The notes under the pieces were generated by a model, which saw only the letters and a list, made by a program, of their open reading frames with translations, was not told the DNA's origin and did no database searches. This document shows, piece after piece, positions 1 to 11,219 of a stretch of DNA of 64,000 nucleotides (positions are counted from its first letter, which is position 1; each line of letters opens with the position of its first letter). Position numbers and translations under genes: made by a program. The DNA lies in the NCBI RefSeq assembly GCF_026914265.1, contig NC_069130.1:13009700-13073699 (forward strand), in the 5' to 3' direction. Origin of the DNA: Mya arenaria (taxonomy: Eukaryota; Mollusca; Bivalvia; Myida; Myidae).

Positions 1-460
1 ATACCGTTTTACAGTCAGTAATGTTACATTTTAAGAGGAATTTTAATCTCAGACACTTAATCATACTTTAACTAGTCAAAGTATTTTATTTTAATTGTAT
101 AAGAAAACCTTACTTAAACAGCCAACATCTAAGAACTTGGCATATATTTATATTTTTCATGAGGAACTCATTGAAAATAAGTTGAATAACTTTAATGGTT
201 TATCCTGTGTAGTTACAGTTTTGAGTTTTTCAGTAACGTGTGTGTCCAAAATAGTTTTTAATGTTGTAATTTAGTATACATATCATCCCTAACTCTTTGT
301 TAAACATTGTGTGATATAACTATATGTGATATTTGGTTTGTTAATATATGTATGACATAATTATATATGCGCGAATAAATCTATCTATCTAAATCTATCT
401 ATGTATTTGTCTGTCTATATATCCGTATATAATTTCTCGAACAATTCCGTGGATAATATT
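1..460. other. AT-rich non-coding stretch
   Basis: No supported gene. It is AT-rich, with a short ATCT-type simple repeat near 380-412. It leads directly into the 20-bp tandem array. Confidence 0.6.
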
Positions 461-920
461 TGACCTAGTCCAGATTTATTTGACCTAGTCCGGAGTTATT
501 TGAGCTAGTCCGGAGTTATTTGAGCTAGTGCGGAGTTATTTGAGCTAGTCCGGAGTTATTTGAGCTAGTGCGGAGTTGTTTGAGCTAGTCCGGAGTTATT
601 TGAGCTAGTGCGGAGTTATTAGAGCTAGTCCGGAGTTATTTGAGCTAGTGCGGAGTTATTTGAGCTAGTCCGGAGTTATTTGAGCTAGTGCGGAGTTATT
701 TGAGCTAGTCCGGAGTTATTCGAGCTAGTCCGAAGTTATTTGAGCTAGTCCGGAGTTATTCGAGCTAGTCCGGAGTTATTTGACCTAGTCCGGAGTTATT
801 TGAGCTAGTCCGGAGTTATTTCACCTAGTCCGGAGCTATTTGAGCTAGTCCGAAGTTATTTGAGCTAGTCCGGAGTTATTTGAGCTAGTCCGGAGTTATT
901 CGATCTAGTCCGGAGTTATT
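461..920. repeat. 20-bp tandem repeat array (23 monomers)
   Basis: The monomer TGAGCTAGTCCGGAGTTATT repeats without length change for 460 bp, which is exactly 23 units. Between about 500 and 720 the monomers alternate between AGTCC and AGTGC versions, giving a 40-bp dimeric higher-order unit. The later part loses this alternation. There is no coding signal. Confidence 0.95.
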
Positions 921-1714
921 TATAATCCGCTCAGTTGTATTTTTCCCAGGATATTTTGTTGAGATCTAATTTTTCCCTTGCTTAACATAATCCCGGGTTT
1001 AATCTAGACTTAGACTTTTACCGGAAATGATGTAAGCGATAGTTTTGGAGACCTTTGGTACATGTGTTTTTCTTCACATCGGAGGTTTATTGGAAACGCC
1101 TTTTCGCCAATAAATGACGGAGAGGATTCAAAATCCGATAATGCCGTAAAATGACTAATTTGTTGAATACTCGGTAAAAAGAAGTGGTCAAAGTTTTGGT
1201 AAAACATTTTTCGTACTATATGGGGTAAAGTTTTGAACAAATGTAAAGTCATAATACATCGACTTAAAGGGATTCAGTTTATTTGGGTTAAATGCATTTA
1301 ATGTGTATAACATTACTCAATAGTGGATCCAGTTTCGACATCTCTAGGCTAGGCAGTGAACGCATATTGAAATGAATAGTTAACTAAACTGACTATATAT
1401 ATACATGTATAAGGGTTTCAGTTTTGGTTAATTGCAACATATGGGCATTGAATTACTATATGGGATCTAGTTTTAGTTTTAGTTTTTTAGTTTTTTTTCT
1501 AGGCAGTGAAAGCAGGTGTTAATGTACTGTACAGTTGACTTAACTGACTAGAAGGGATTCAGTTTTGGTAAATTTAATTTTAATGGGATATGGGAATCCA
1601 GTTTGATATATTTAAGCTATGGACAATGTATCGAAACAAAAAAGTGAACAAAATAGAATCTAGTTTTGGTAAATTTACATATGTATTGTCATATTTTATC
1701 GGGCAGTTGACGTA
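921..1714. other. Non-coding, degenerate repeat-like sequence
   Basis: No gene. Phrases such as GGATTCAGTTT, CTAGGCAGTGAA and TTAACTAACTGACT recur at roughly 190-bp steps (around 1,270, 1,350, 1,500 and 1,555). This looks like two or three decayed copies of an older tandem repeat. The short open frames here show no protein-like composition. Confidence 0.4.
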
Positions 1715-4580
1715 CGGTGATCTTATACCTGTAGTTACACGACGTGTAAACCTGCAGATATACTGCGTGTACGTAAACTGATACCTGTAGCTACACGCCG
1801 TGAACATGAACCTATACCTGTAGCTACACGTACGCGGTTTACGTGAACTTATACCTGTAGCTACACGCCTTAACGCGAACTTATTCCTATAGCTACACGC
1901 CGTGTACGTGAACTTATACCTGTAGCTACACGCTGTGTACGTGAACTTATACCTATAACTACACGCCGTGAACGTGAACCTATACCTGTAGCTACACGCG
2001 GTTTAAGTGAACTTATACCTGTAGCTACACGCCGTGCAGTAGCTACACGCCATGTAAGAGAACTTATTCCTGAAGCTACACGCCGTGTACGTGAACTTAT
2101 ACCTGTAGCTGAACGCCGTGTACGTCAACTTATACCTGTAGCTGAACGCCGTGTACGTGAACTTATACTAGTATCTACACGCCATGTAAGTGAACTTATT
2201 CCTGTAGCTACACGCCGTGTACGTGAACTCATAACTGTAGCTACACGACGTGTACGTGAACTGATGCCTGTAGCTACCCGCAATGTACGTGAACTTATAC
2301 CTGTAGCTACACACGGTGTACGTGAACTTATACCTGTAGCTACACGCCGTTTACGTGAACATATACCTGTAGCTACACGCATTGTACGTGAACTTATACC
2401 TGAAGCTACACGCCGTGTGCGTGAACTGATACCTGTAGCTACACGCCGTATACGTGAACTTGAACCTGTTGCTACACGCCGTGTAAGTGAACTTATACCT
2501 GTAGCTGAACGCCGTGTACGTCAACTTATACCTTTAGCTACACGCCGTGTACGTGAACTTATACCAGTATCTACACGCCATGTAAGTGAACTTATTCCTG
2601 TAGCTACACGCCGTGTACGTGAACTCATAACTGTAGCTACACGACGTGTACGTGAACTGATGCATGTAGCTACCCGCAATGTACGTGAACTTATACCTGT
2701 AGCTACACACGGTGTACGTGAACTTATACCTGTAGCTACACGCCGTTTACGTGAACTTATACCTGTAGCTACACGCATTGTACGTGAACTTATACCTGAA
2801 GCTACACGCCGTGTGCGTGAACTTATACCTGTAGCTACACTCCGTGTACATGAACTCATACCTGTAGCTACACGCCGTGTACGTGAACTTGAACCTGTTG
2901 CTACACGCCGTGTAAGTGAACTTATACCTGTAGCTACACGCCGTGTCCGTGAACTTATACCTGTAGCTACACTCCGTGTACGTGAACTTATACCTGTAGC
3001 TACACGCCGTGTACGTGAACTTATACCTGTAGCTCCACGCCGTGTACGTGAACTTATACCTGTAGCTACACTCCATGTACGTGAACTTATACCTGTAGCT
3101 ACACGCCGTGTACGTGAACTTGAACCTGTTGCTACACGCCGAGTACGTGAACTTATACCTGTAGCTACACTCCGTGTACGTGAACTTATACCTGTAGCTA
3201 CACGCCTTGACGTGAACTTATTCCTGTAGCTAAACGCCGTGTACGTGAACTTATACCTGTAGCTACAAGCCATATATGTGAACTTATTCCTGTAGCTACA
3301 CGCCAAGTACGTGAACTTATACCTGTAGCTACACGCCTTGTACGTGAACTGATACCTGTATCTACACGCCGTTTACGTGAACTTATACCTGTAGCTACAC
3401 GCCGTTTACGTGAACTTATACCTGTAGCTACACGCCGAGTAAGTGAACTTATTCCTGTAACTACACGCCAAGTAAGTGAACTTATACCTGTAGCTACACG
3501 CCAAGTAAGTGAACGTATTCCTGTAGCTACACGCCATGTAAGTGAACTTATTCCTGTAGCTTCACGCCTTGACGTGAACTTATTCAGGTAGCTACACGCC
3601 ATGTAAGTGAACTGATACCTGTAGCTACACGCCTTGACATGAACTTATTCATGTAGCTACACGCCATGTAAGTGAACTTTTACCTGTAGCTACACGCCGT
3701 GTAAGTGAACGTATTCCTGTAGCTACACGCCATGTAAGTGAACTTATTCCTGTAGCTACACGCCTTGCCGTGAACTTATTTATGTAGCTACTCGCCGTGT
3801 CCGTGAACTTATACCTGTAGCTACACGTCGTTTACGTGAACTGATAACCTGTAGCTACACGCCTTGTACGTGAACTGATACCTGTAGCTACACGACGTGT
3901 ACGTGAACTGATACCTGTAGCTACACGACGTGTACGTGAATTGATAACTGTAGCTTCACGACGTGTACGTGAACTGATACCTGTAGCTACACGCCTTGTA
4001 CGTAAACTGATACCTGTAGCAGCTACACGCCGTTTACGTGAACTGATACCTGTAGCTACACGCCGTTTACGTGAACTGATACCTGTAGCTACACGCCGTT
4101 TACGTGAACTGATACCTGCAGCTACACGCCTTGTACGTGAACTGATACCTGTAGCTACACGCCTTGTACGTGAACTTATCAATGTAGCTACACGCATTGT
4201 ACGTGAACTTATACCTGTAGCTACAGGAAGGTACGTGAACTTATACCTGTAGCTACACGCCGTTTACGTGAACTTATACCTGTAGCTACACGCCATGTAC
4301 GTGAACTTATACCTGTAGCTACACGCATTGTACGTGAACTTATACCTGTAGCTACACGCCTTGTACGTGAACTTATACCTGTAGCTACACGCCTTGTACG
4401 TGAACTGATACCTGTAGCTACACGCCGTTTACGTGAACTTATACCTGTAGCTACACGCCGTTTACGTGAACTTATACCTGTAGCTAAACGCCATGTACGT
4501 GAACTTATACCTGTAGCTACACGCATTGTACGTGAACTTATACCTGTAGCTACACGCCTTGTACGTGAACTTATACCTGT
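1715..4580. repeat. 33-bp satellite array, block 1 (about 87 monomers)
   Basis: A 33-bp monomer recurs for nearly 2.9 kb. Its core reads GTAGCTACACGCCGTGTACG and continues TGAACTTATACCT. Each monomer carries a 13-nt near-palindrome (TACACG-C-CGTGTA) and a TACGTGAAC motif. Variants swap GCCGTGTA for GCCGTTTA, GCCTTGTA, GCATTGTA or GCCATGTA. From about 2,111 to 3,056 the variant order repeats with a 396-bp period (12 monomers). Near 4,260-4,570 a 198-bp period (6 monomers) is visible. Since 33 is a multiple of three, long open frames appear on both strands; I read them as artefacts. The block ends about 220 bp upstream of the TATA box of bZIP copy A. Confidence 0.95.
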
Positions 4581-4803
4581 AAACGTGTAGCTAATACATA
4601 AAAAGGGATGAAATACAGTACATGGCATAACTCGTGTCTCCAGTTCATAACAAAAATTATTGGCCGTTCAATCGTCCATGTTTTCGATTTTTCGTTTAGA
4701 CAATATTATTTCATATTTAAGGTAAGTAACTCCGATATATATCAGGTATGATACTATTTTGAGTTTTGTCCCCTTACTCAATGTCATCGATATCGTGATC
4801 CGA

Positions 4804-4894
4804 TATAAATAGCCAATTGACCTGTAAAAAGAAGGACGTTTCAAGTACATGTAATTGTGAAATAGGTCCTCGTTATTTCATCAACGTCTCGAAG
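4804..4894 (+). promoter_or_regulatory. TATA box and 5' UTR exon of bZIP copy A
   Basis: TATAAATA lies at 4804-4811. It is followed by a stretch conserved in copies A and B and recognisable in C (TTGTGAAATAGGTCCTCG and TTTCATCAACGT), ending at a possible splice donor GAAG|GTAAAT at 4894/4895. The coding exon starts right after an acceptor (TTTCAG at 5112-5117), so an upstream untranslated exon is required. Promoter and donor are inferred from position and paralogue conservation. Confidence 0.55.
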
Positions 4895-5121
4895 GTAAAT
4901 ACACAGTCTAAGAAGCACGTTCTTATTCATCATATTAGTAAGTTAATCAGTAATTATAATATATTTTTTTAATAATAATAATACAAATTATAATAAGAAT
5001 AAGAATAAGAAGAATTATAATAAAACGTACCGGTTGGGCCTCATTTCTTAAGTAGTTATATTTTGATATTTAGAAAAACAATTGCTCATGTCTAATTTTA
5101 CAGCTGTTTTCTTTCAGCTCA

Positions 5122-7857
5122 ATGATGCAGTACAAACGGCAGAATTCCAAAATAAACGTTTACGTTACAATGGAAGAACAGCATACGCAGGTTGTTCCGT
5201 CAGTGGTACCCACCGTTGTTAGCGGATTATTTGATATTTCAGAGTCAGATGAAAACAGTGACTATTCAACGTCAGATAATGTTGGACATTGCAGCACAAT
5301 TAACGCAACTGACATTAGATCTGATGCAAGTTCTGTGAACAGTGACGGAAAATACTTAAATTCTAATGGTGCATGTGGATATACAAATACAAGTTATAAC
5401 TCTGACGTCATTTTGTCAGATTCGAACAGTGAGGACGCTGATGACGTCTCGCGACGCCAGCTTCAAGAAAACGGATTGACGCCGTTTATTAAAGAGGAAC
5501 TGAAATATTCAATTCAGACAAAACGGTTAAAAGAGGGAAAGCAGGAATTGAAAGTGACATTTAGTCCCCCACCGGAAGATGTGGTATGCATTTGTGTCAT
5601 TCGGAACACCTCAGCAATTTTCCATCGAAAACAACCTCGGATGTATATGACCGCCTGATTATGTCAGAATTCTCTGTATTAAACTACGCTGATGTAGATC
5701 GCGTAGTGAGTTCACTACAGCAGTTAAACCGGATGATTTTACTATGGGGAATTTTAATTATTTATGCAATAGTACACTTCACTGACAATCGATTTGAACT
5801 TAGTGAACATAAAATACAAGTTAAAACGCTAAATTCTGAAGGCTGTAGGCGGATGTGTATTCATAGTATAACATTCCGTTATAGACGGAAGTACGTTCAT
5901 AGAACGTTGATGTATTTGTTCGGTAATATGCAAATAATCAAAGCCCGGGCTCCGTGTGGATTGAGAATTTACTGTATATAAAGACCAGTGGACCGCTTTA
6001 TGGTCAAGTAGGCTTTTCCCTGAATGGATTTGTTGCGTCTTTGACGTCGCACGTTACAATTAACTCAAATTATAACTTGAACTTTTACGAACTACTTCTA
6101 ATGCTGTACCGGCATACATCAGAGGTTGTTTTCAATGGGAAATAACCGAGGATTTCCGAATAGTATTTCTGTCAAATGGAGCAAAATTAATTAACCACCA
6201 TTAATTCATTATTTGCGATTCAGATATTGTACATAGTCTATAATTAGACGTTATGTTTTGGAATCATTTTTTCTTTGAGAATTTTGCAATATCAACAATC
6301 TTTATTAATAAACCCAAAACACACATCAACTGTCGACTTACGAACAGTTTTGACCTATATTATACAATTCATCTATACATAATTATGACAACAAATACAA
6401 AACGAAAAATTCGATATTTCCCATTTTCTAGTCTTAATATGTGAATTCCGTATGTCAGTCGTTTCCGGATTGGTATTTTTTGAATATTTTTACGAGTGTT
6501 TCTCGTAGAAACGTGGAAAATCATAAAGTATTTGAAATCAATTTAAAATGGTTCGACATGTTAAAACATATATTAAAATGTAAAATAAGTTCGTCAGAAT
6601 TATAAGCAAAATGTAAACCATTTGAACTCCTATCTTTCATAGAGTAAGCGGAAAATTCGATGTTAACTTCTTATACGACAAATAACATTTAATGTCTATC
6701 CAATACAAATGCATCCTCTTTAACTAACCCGGATGCTGTTACAGCTTACACCAGAAGAGGAAGAGCGTGTGGTAAAACGGCGCGTGCAGAATAGAATGGC
6801 CGCGCGCCGCTTCAGGGACAAACAGAAAGACAGAGCCCACACATTACAAAAGGTAAATTTGATAAACAATCAATAAATTTTGTTTTTTTTCTAATTAATT
6901 ATTAATATACATTTTGGTATTACCGGTACTTACAATAAAACATTGACTTTATAAAAGAATGTTCATTTATTTTCGCATTTCATCTGCTTTGACTGTAGCG
7001 TTATTGACCTCGAAGTACTGCTTCTTAAAAACCGTAGGGCTAAATTAATGTGTTGGATTTTTATGCGGTAAAAAAGCCTTAACATCAAACATATTTTAAA
7101 TAGCAACATAAATCGACATGACAATGAACCAGTTTTGAACAAAAACCTTTTCTGTTTTCGATATTATCGGAATGCTTCCATGAAATAGGACTGGTGTTTG
7201 TATTTGTTGGAAATCACGTTGAAGCGAAATGTTCATTCATGGAAAACCCAAATCAATCCTTAATTTAAATAGTACTCAAATTCAAAGGTGTGTCGTGTCG
7301 ATTAAGTTTCTATTGTCTGCTTATCAGAGCATGCATGTTACACGATGCATGTTAAGGCGTGCTCATAAAATGAGAGTAACTTTATTATTCATTCTGTTGC
7401 TTGTAAATTGTGTACGAATTTATAGTTCACCTTATCGTGTCCAAAAAATGGAACAAACTATTAATTGAACAAAGATTAGAATATATATATATGTATGAAT
7501 GTATTTGTTTTATCACTTTAAATACATATAAAAATAAAATCACAGGCATACAGTAGGTTATGATATCACGTGACATGTCCATGAAGTAATTGATACTAAT
7601 TATAACAATGTACACATAAAATACCCATTGCATAATAATATACATGGATTTGTATTTGTTTTCGCCTATATCTTATGAAATAATTTCCATGTTTTCAGGA
7701 GTGTCATAGACTAGAAAGCATTCAGACAGATTTGAGGTACGAACTGGCGCAGGTACGAAAAGAAAGGGACGAATTCCGCCAGGCGCTTGATAAACACATG
7801 GCCGTCTGCCCGCTACAGTTTCCCGCGCTTTTCTATGCTTCAACTTCGAACGCTTGA
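5122..7857 (+). CDS. ATF3/JDP2-like bZIP transcription factor, copy A
   Basis: Predicted nuclear DNA-binding bZIP factor of the ATF3/JDP2/Fos group. Coding exons: 5122-5583, 6745-6852 and 7699-7857 (242 codons, GT-AG introns, both phase 0). Residues 1-118 are Ser/Asp-rich with a VVPSVVPTVVSGLF block. Residues 119-127 (LTPFIKEEL) match the ATF3 motif LTPFVKEEL. Exon 2 begins LTPEEEER and carries the basic region NRMAARRFR (about 170-178). Exon 3 carries the zipper with heptad residues Leu, Leu, Leu, Val, Phe, and a His-Met-Ala-Val-Cys end resembling the ATF3 His-Arg-Pro-Thr-Cys. The intron at the basic/zipper junction sits where ATF3 and Fos have one. Oddity: Phe replaces the usual Cys of the basic region. 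A second ATG at 5125 aligns with the start in B and C. I saw nothing else in the introns. Frame intact. Confidence 0.88.
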
Positions 7858-8545
7858 CATGTGAACGCTGTCAACTATTATTAGAAACAGATGTCAACAT
7901 TTTACCTCGAAGCAGCTGATGACAGGAACACGTCTTCACGGTTTTCCCTGAAATTGCATTCGGGAGTTACAAAAAAGATATTGTTTTCGATGTCCCGACA
8001 TACACCAGTCATCTGCTTTTTACCTATTTTTCTCATCTTTTGAGATACGTCGGTATTCAGGAAATTCGTGTAGACAAAATGGCGACGGTTTCAGTCAGTG
8101 AAAAAAGGATATTCAAACACACTCTACTTCAAATGAATACTGAACATATATATATATTTATATCCCGACGACCTACCTTACCTGTGTATTATGGTTGTGA
8201 AATAAGTAAACAAACATTTATAAACGTTTCGAAACTGAAATATACAAAATGTTTTATAATGTTGACCTGCCCAGCCTTTTAGTGATTACATGATGAATGA
8301 ATTAGTCATTAACTTAGTCAAATTTATTTCCAAATTAACATATAAAATCAAATTACTATGTATTGTTAAGAAAGAAACGGCATGTTGAGAATGTTGAAAT
8401 ATATATTCGCCATATCATTTGTTAGTACACATGTATTTAAAATCGGCATCATTTCTACTTTGTTAACGCACAGATATGTTCGCCATATCATTTGAAAGTA
8501 TTTAAAACTGGCATTATTTCTACTTTGTTAACGCAAAATTATACA

Positions 8546-8590
8546 AACGCGCTTATTTATGTATTTGTTGTTACACTTTTTCAAAATAAA
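8546..8590 (+). promoter_or_regulatory. AU-rich element and polyA signal of bZIP copy A
   Basis: CTTATTTATGTATTTG is followed by AATAAA at 8585-8590, about 730 nt after the stop codon. The same order (GCGCTTATTTAT, then a polyA signal) is kept in copies B and C and loosely in D. AUUUA motifs in 3' UTRs are a known mark of unstable immediate-early mRNAs such as ATF3 and FOS. Confidence 0.5.
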
Positions 8591-8660
8591 ATAAAAAAAT
8601 ACACACCATAAAGTGTTATTTTTTATATAAACGACCAACATTTGCTTACTGATATTTTAA

Positions 8661-9003
8661 AGCTGCACTCTCACAGATTGAACGTTTTGACAACTTTTTG
8701 ATTTTTTTTCTTGGAACGAGGCAATTCTTGTGACAATGCATGGAAACCAGTTATATATGACTGCTGGCGAAAAAATAGATCGCAGATTTTTATATTTAAG
8801 GTCAAAAATTGATGTTTTGTGCATTTTTTTTTTAAACCACCATTAAACATTAGTTTTCGAACGGAAATATGAAAATCTGCTATCTGGTCTTTTGTCAGCA
8901 GTCTTATATCACTGGTTTGCTGATATTTACGCAAAAAATTGCTCATTCCAAGACAAAAAAATAAAAAAAGCTGTGAAAACTGTAAATCTGTGAGAGTGCA
9001 GCT
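8661..9003. mobile_element. TTAA-flanked MITE, family 1, copy 1
   Basis: The terminal inverted repeats begin AGCTGCACTCTCACAGATT and the element is flanked by TTAA at 8657-8660 and 9004-9007. The paralogous site in copy B (around 19,245-19,255) reads GATATTTTAAGTCC with a single TTAA and no insert. This gives a natural empty site and dates the insertion after the A/B duplication. TTAA duplication is typical of piggyBac-like transposases; a TA duplication cannot be excluded because TTAA contains TA. The open frame at 8,671-8,946 inside it is not a gene. Confidence 0.88.
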
Positions 9004-9128
9004 TTAAGTCCTATTTTCACTTTGTTTGGGTGGAATATTTTGCTCATTTATGAGAACAGCTGTATTAAATTCTGCACGAGCGGAGGATTTAATACATGTT
9101 GTGTTCTTGTGGGAGTGAGTTGTTTAAA

Positions 9129-9352
9129 TTAATTTATTTTACAACGAATTTGAAACAAGTTATTACAACGTTATATTGATCACTCTCGTGCGAGAGTGTG
9201 GTCTTGTTATGTGTGGGAAACCGGAGATCCGGAGGAAATTTGTCTAACAAGGGTGACCACAAACCAAACTCACATGCGCCCATGCTGGCAATCGAATCAG
9301 GATTGCTTACGTGAGAAGCGAGTGTGCTAACTACATCACTAACCGGACAACC
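9129..9352 (-). mobile_element. tRNA-derived SINE in the copy A 3' flank
   Basis: Read on the minus strand it starts with a tRNA-like head: a box-A-like GGTTAGTGATGTAGTTAGC and a box-B-like GATTCGATTGCC. These are followed by GGTTTGTGGTCACC and an ACTTGTTTCAAATTCGTTG tail. A paralogous copy lies at 19,378-19,605, and a separate member of the family at 46,262-46,499. It is not a functional tRNA. Confidence 0.75.
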
Positions 9353-9380
9353 TAGCTAACCTAGACCTCCATTATTACAT

Positions 9381-10140
9381 GTTACCTGTAGCTACACGCC
9401 GTGTACGTGAACTTATACCTGTAGCTACACGCCGTGTCACTGACGTGAAATTATACCTGTAGCCACACGCCGTGAACGTGAAATTATACCTGTAGCTACA
9501 CGCCGTGTACGTGAACTTATACCTGTAGCTACACGCCGTGTCACTGACGTGAAATTATACCTGTAGCTATACACGCTGTGAACGTGAAATTATACCTGTA
9601 GCTACACGCCGTGTCACTGACGTGAAATTATACCTGTAGCTACACGCCGTGTACGTGAACTTATACCTGTAGCTACACGCCGTGTCACTGACGTGAAATT
9701 ATACCTGTAGCCACACGCCGTGAACGTGAACTTATACCTGTAGTTACACGCCTTGTCACTGACGTGAAATTATACCTGTAGCTACACGCCGTGTACGTGA
9801 ACTTATACCTGTAGCTTCACGCCGTGTACGTGAAATAATACCTGTAGCTACACGACGTGTACTTGAAATAATACCCGTGAAGCTACATGACGTGTACGTG
9901 AACTTATACCTGTAGCTACACGTCTTGTACGTTAACTTATGCCTTTAGGTGCACGCCATGTACGTGAACTTATACTAATAGTTTCACTACGTATACGTGA
10001 ATTTATACTTGTAGGTACACGACATATACGTGTACTTATACCAGTAGTAACACGCCGAGTCATGACGTGAACTTATACCTGTAGGTACACCACATACACG
10101 TGAACTTATACGTATGTAGCTACAGGAACTTGAATGTGAA
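9381..10140. repeat. 33-bp satellite array, block 2
   Basis: Same monomer family as the block at 1,715-4,580, about 22 units. Many units carry an inserted CACTG that makes a 38-bp variant with GTCACTGACGTGAAATTAT and so adds a TGACGTGA motif. The right part (about 9,890-10,140) is strongly diverged. The unique sequence after both blocks is homologous (a CATAAAAAGG tract, then ACAGTACATG and a TATTGGCC-like segment). Block and gene were therefore duplicated together, and this block has been shortened or the other expanded. Confidence 0.93.
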
Positions 10141-10345
10141 GCTAAAACATAAAAAGGCATCAAGAGGAGTACAGTACATGACATAAATCGTGCCTGCGCA
10201 AGCTCATAACGAAAACTATTGGCCCTTATCGCCCATGTTTGATTCAGACGCTACTATTTCATATTCAAGGTTAGTAACTCCGGTATGTATCAGGTATGAT
10301 ACAATTTTGATTTTGTCCCCTAGGCCATTGAACATCGTGATCTGA

Positions 10346-10427
10346 TATAAATGGCACCTGTAAAAAGTAGGACGTTTCAAGTAATTGTGAAATAGGTCCT
10401 CGTTATTTCATCAACGTTAATACAAAG
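10346..10427 (+). promoter_or_regulatory. TATA box and 5' UTR exon of bZIP copy B
   Basis: TATAAAT at 10346-10352 is followed by the same conserved stretch as copy A (TTGTGAAATAGGTCCTCG, TTTCATCAACGT) and a possible donor AAAG|GTATTA at 10427/10428. The next coding exon is now about 5 kb away because of the LTR element in between. Confidence 0.5.
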
Positions 10428-10559
10428 GTATTAAACAGGCTTAGAAGCATGTTCAAATTAATCACATAATTAAGTTAATCTCATAGTCACGTTCTCATTA
10501 ATCAAATGAATGGGGATCATTTTACCAAGCATATGATGAAATATAAATTGGGAACCCAG

Positions 10560-10621
10560 TAAAATAGTTTTACATCAGTCATATATATATATATATATAT
10601 GACTGATGTAAAACTATTTTA
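10560..10621. repeat. Perfect 62-bp palindrome
   Basis: Two 31-nt arms with no spacer are perfect reverse complements. The outer arm reads AAAATAGTTTTACATCAGTC and the centre is an (AT) run. It could extrude as a cruciform. It lies in the first intron of bZIP copy B, about 180 bp left of the LTR element. Confidence 0.97.
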
Positions 10622-10697
10622 TATATATGAGTGTGCTTTTCTAAACAACTAGATGCTACTGTTAAGTAGGATTTCTCATATAGGTTCTGAAATATTC

Positions 10698-10699
<2 letters not shown>

Positions 10700-10755
<56 letters not shown>

Positions 10756-10763
10756 TTAATAAT
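10700..10763. repeat. (AAT)n microsatellite
   Basis: About 20 units of AAT/ATA in the first intron of copy B. Copy A has a shorter, degenerate AATAATAAT stretch at the matching place (near 4,970-4,985). Confidence 0.95.
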
Positions 10764-10801
10764 TTTTATTATAATAAAACGTTCCGGTTGCCACTCATTT
10801 C

Positions 10802-10988
10802 TGTTATGTTATGAAGAACGACTGCATGTGTTCTAACTATTTATTATTGATACATATGATATTGGTGAGCATGGTACAGCTCTGACTGCTAGAGATAAAC
10901 TGACCGCCTGTGTTGGCTGGCTGGCCTTATCATACAAGGTGAACTATAAATAGCGGGAGGAATTAATTCATTGCCGTATAATGTTACA
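10802..10988 (-). repeat. 3' LTR of the Ty3/Gypsy element
   Basis: 187 bp, with TG...CA ends in either orientation. Almost identical to the partner LTR at 15,281-15,449. It is followed (in element orientation) by the ATTTC target duplication at 10,797-10,801. Confidence 0.95.
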
Positions 10989-11219
10989 TCTCCCTTCTTT
11001 ACAAACAAAAGATATTATCAATAAATATAAATGTGATTTGATATCAAATTATTTATATTTATTTATAGAGGAAAAAGAGAAGGAGTTATTCAATGTTAGG
11101 GTTATAATAGCAGGATTTGAATTTCATCTGAAATTTATTAAAGGTTGTCAGACTAATTTAAACATTAAACAACTAATTTAGATAAGTGATTCAATCAGTT
11201 TACAAGCGAAATAAACATC

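Noticed and set aside
2264-3229. A 321-codon open frame of RVRELIPVATR-type 11-residue repeats, plus a 261-codon frame on the other strand
   Set aside because: The 33-bp satellite period is a multiple of three with no stop in several frames on both strands. There is no unique start, no flanking coding sequence, and open frames overlap on opposite strands.
1715-4580. CRISPR-like array of about 33-bp repeats
   Set aside because: Head-to-tail monomers with no unique spacers in a eukaryotic genome; it is a satellite.
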